Assembly (NCBI GenBank): GCA_027295745.1
Contig: JAPUKI010000253.1
Location: forward strand, 1-5,537
Direction: 5' to 3'
Length of the DNA stretch: 5,537 nt
Source of the DNA: Acidobacteriota bacterium
Lineage (GTDB): Bacteria; Acidobacteriota; UBA6911; RPQK01; JADFOI01
The notes under the pieces were generated by a model. That model was not told the DNA's origin. It did not search any database and saw nothing but the letters and a program-made list of their open reading frames with translations. The stretch's first letter is position 1. Every line of letters starts with the position of its first letter. The translations under genes were made by a program, and so were the position numbers. Positions 5,086 through 5,537 of the stretch are shown piece by piece.

Positions 5086-5537
5086 ATGAAAACAGTACGA
5101 ACAAAACGAGTTCTGGGATGGGTCGGCTGCGCACTGCTGGTTGCCGCCGCGGTTGTTCCCAATGCCCTGGCCGGTGCCAACCCTCGCATCACAGTCTTAT
5201 TCGGAGGTTCATTTATCAGTGGAGAGCGCACCTTCGACTTGAATGGTGACTCCTTCGTCTCCCAATTTCTCAACGGCGGTGCGTTCGGCCTGCGTGGTTC
5301 GCTGGACCTGAGCTCACACTGGACTCTGGAAGGAGACTACAGCTTCGGTCGCAACGACCAACGCATCAGCCAGGACACCGGAGGCGTCATCGAGACGCGT
5401 GATTTCAAGGTCAACGTGGGCCAGGTTCAACTCAACTTTGTGCGCTTTTTCACGGACAATGAGAGCCGAATACGGCCGTTCTTCACCGCCGGCCTGGGCA
5501 TGGTTCGCTTCAACCCCACGGATGAGGCCAAGCAGGC
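5086..5537 (+). CDS. Outer-membrane beta-barrel protein (3' end outside window)
   Basis: 150 codons are visible before the right edge. ATG 5086 has GAGAGG five bases upstream. A typical signal peptide follows: basic MKTVRTKR, hydrophobic 9-25, cleavage after ALA (27-29). The rest alternates short amphipathic strands with polar turns: ITVLFGGSFISG, GGAFGLRGSLDLSSHWTLEGD, FKVNVGQVQLNFVRFF, and PFFTAGLGMVRF (131-142). This pattern, and the PFF-AGLG motif late in the visible part, is typical of the small eight-stranded OMP beta-barrel family (PF13505-like). Such proteins sit in the outer membrane; specific roles vary and none can be assigned. It appears to be a separate transcription unit, with 143 bases after the repeat cluster. 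No clear promoter was seen. Confidence 0.85.
   Translation, partial: MKTVRTKRVLGWVGCALLVAAAVVPNALAGANPRITVLFGGSFISGERTFDLNGDSFVSQFLNGGAFGLRGSLDLSSHWTLEGDYSFGRNDQRISQDTGGVIETRDFKVNVGQVQLNFVRFFTDNESRIRPFFTAGLGMVRFNPTDEAKQ

Overview
The window reads as part of the chromosome of a Gram-negative (diderm) bacterium. Its products include an OmpA-type peptidoglycan-binding protein, an outer-membrane beta-barrel protein and a PilZ (cyclic-di-GMP) protein, and three of the five genes start with an export signal or membrane anchor. The mix, especially a DUF5666-like/OmpA fusion and a 'HALQD' metallopeptidase-like protein, resembles what I know from Acidobacteriota. That placement is an inference with moderate to low confidence. 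No phage, insertion sequence, CRISPR, tRNA or rRNA was seen.

Layout. (1) 1-1874, minus strand: a long gene cut by the left edge, encoding a membrane-anchored protein with a TPR-like helical region, an acidic Ser/Thr-rich linker and a metallopeptidase-like domain whose key residues look lost. (2) 1875-2410: a 536-base divergent intergenic region with short hairpins but no convincing gene. (3) 2411-3427, plus strand: secreted DUF5666-like/coiled-coil/OmpA protein, followed by a strong terminator-like hairpin. (4) 3467-3670: intergenic region with a 20-bp palindrome and a third half-site. (5) 3671-4366: PilZ protein with a YcgR-like N-terminal domain. (6) 4435-4797: FlK-like hotdog thioesterase with its catalytic residues intact, probably co-transcribed with the PilZ gene. 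(7) 4808-4942: cluster of three GC-rich palindromic repeat units. (8) 5086-5537: outer-membrane beta-barrel protein cut by the right edge.

The genes do not form one obvious pathway. The shared theme is the cell envelope: an anchored extracytoplasmic pseudo-peptidase, a peptidoglycan-tethering protein, a c-di-GMP effector and a porin-like barrel. The most noteworthy item is the peptidase-like protein, which keeps the family's peripheral motifs while losing one His ligand, the catalytic Glu and the likely third zinc ligand. This suggests a repurposed, non-catalytic protein.
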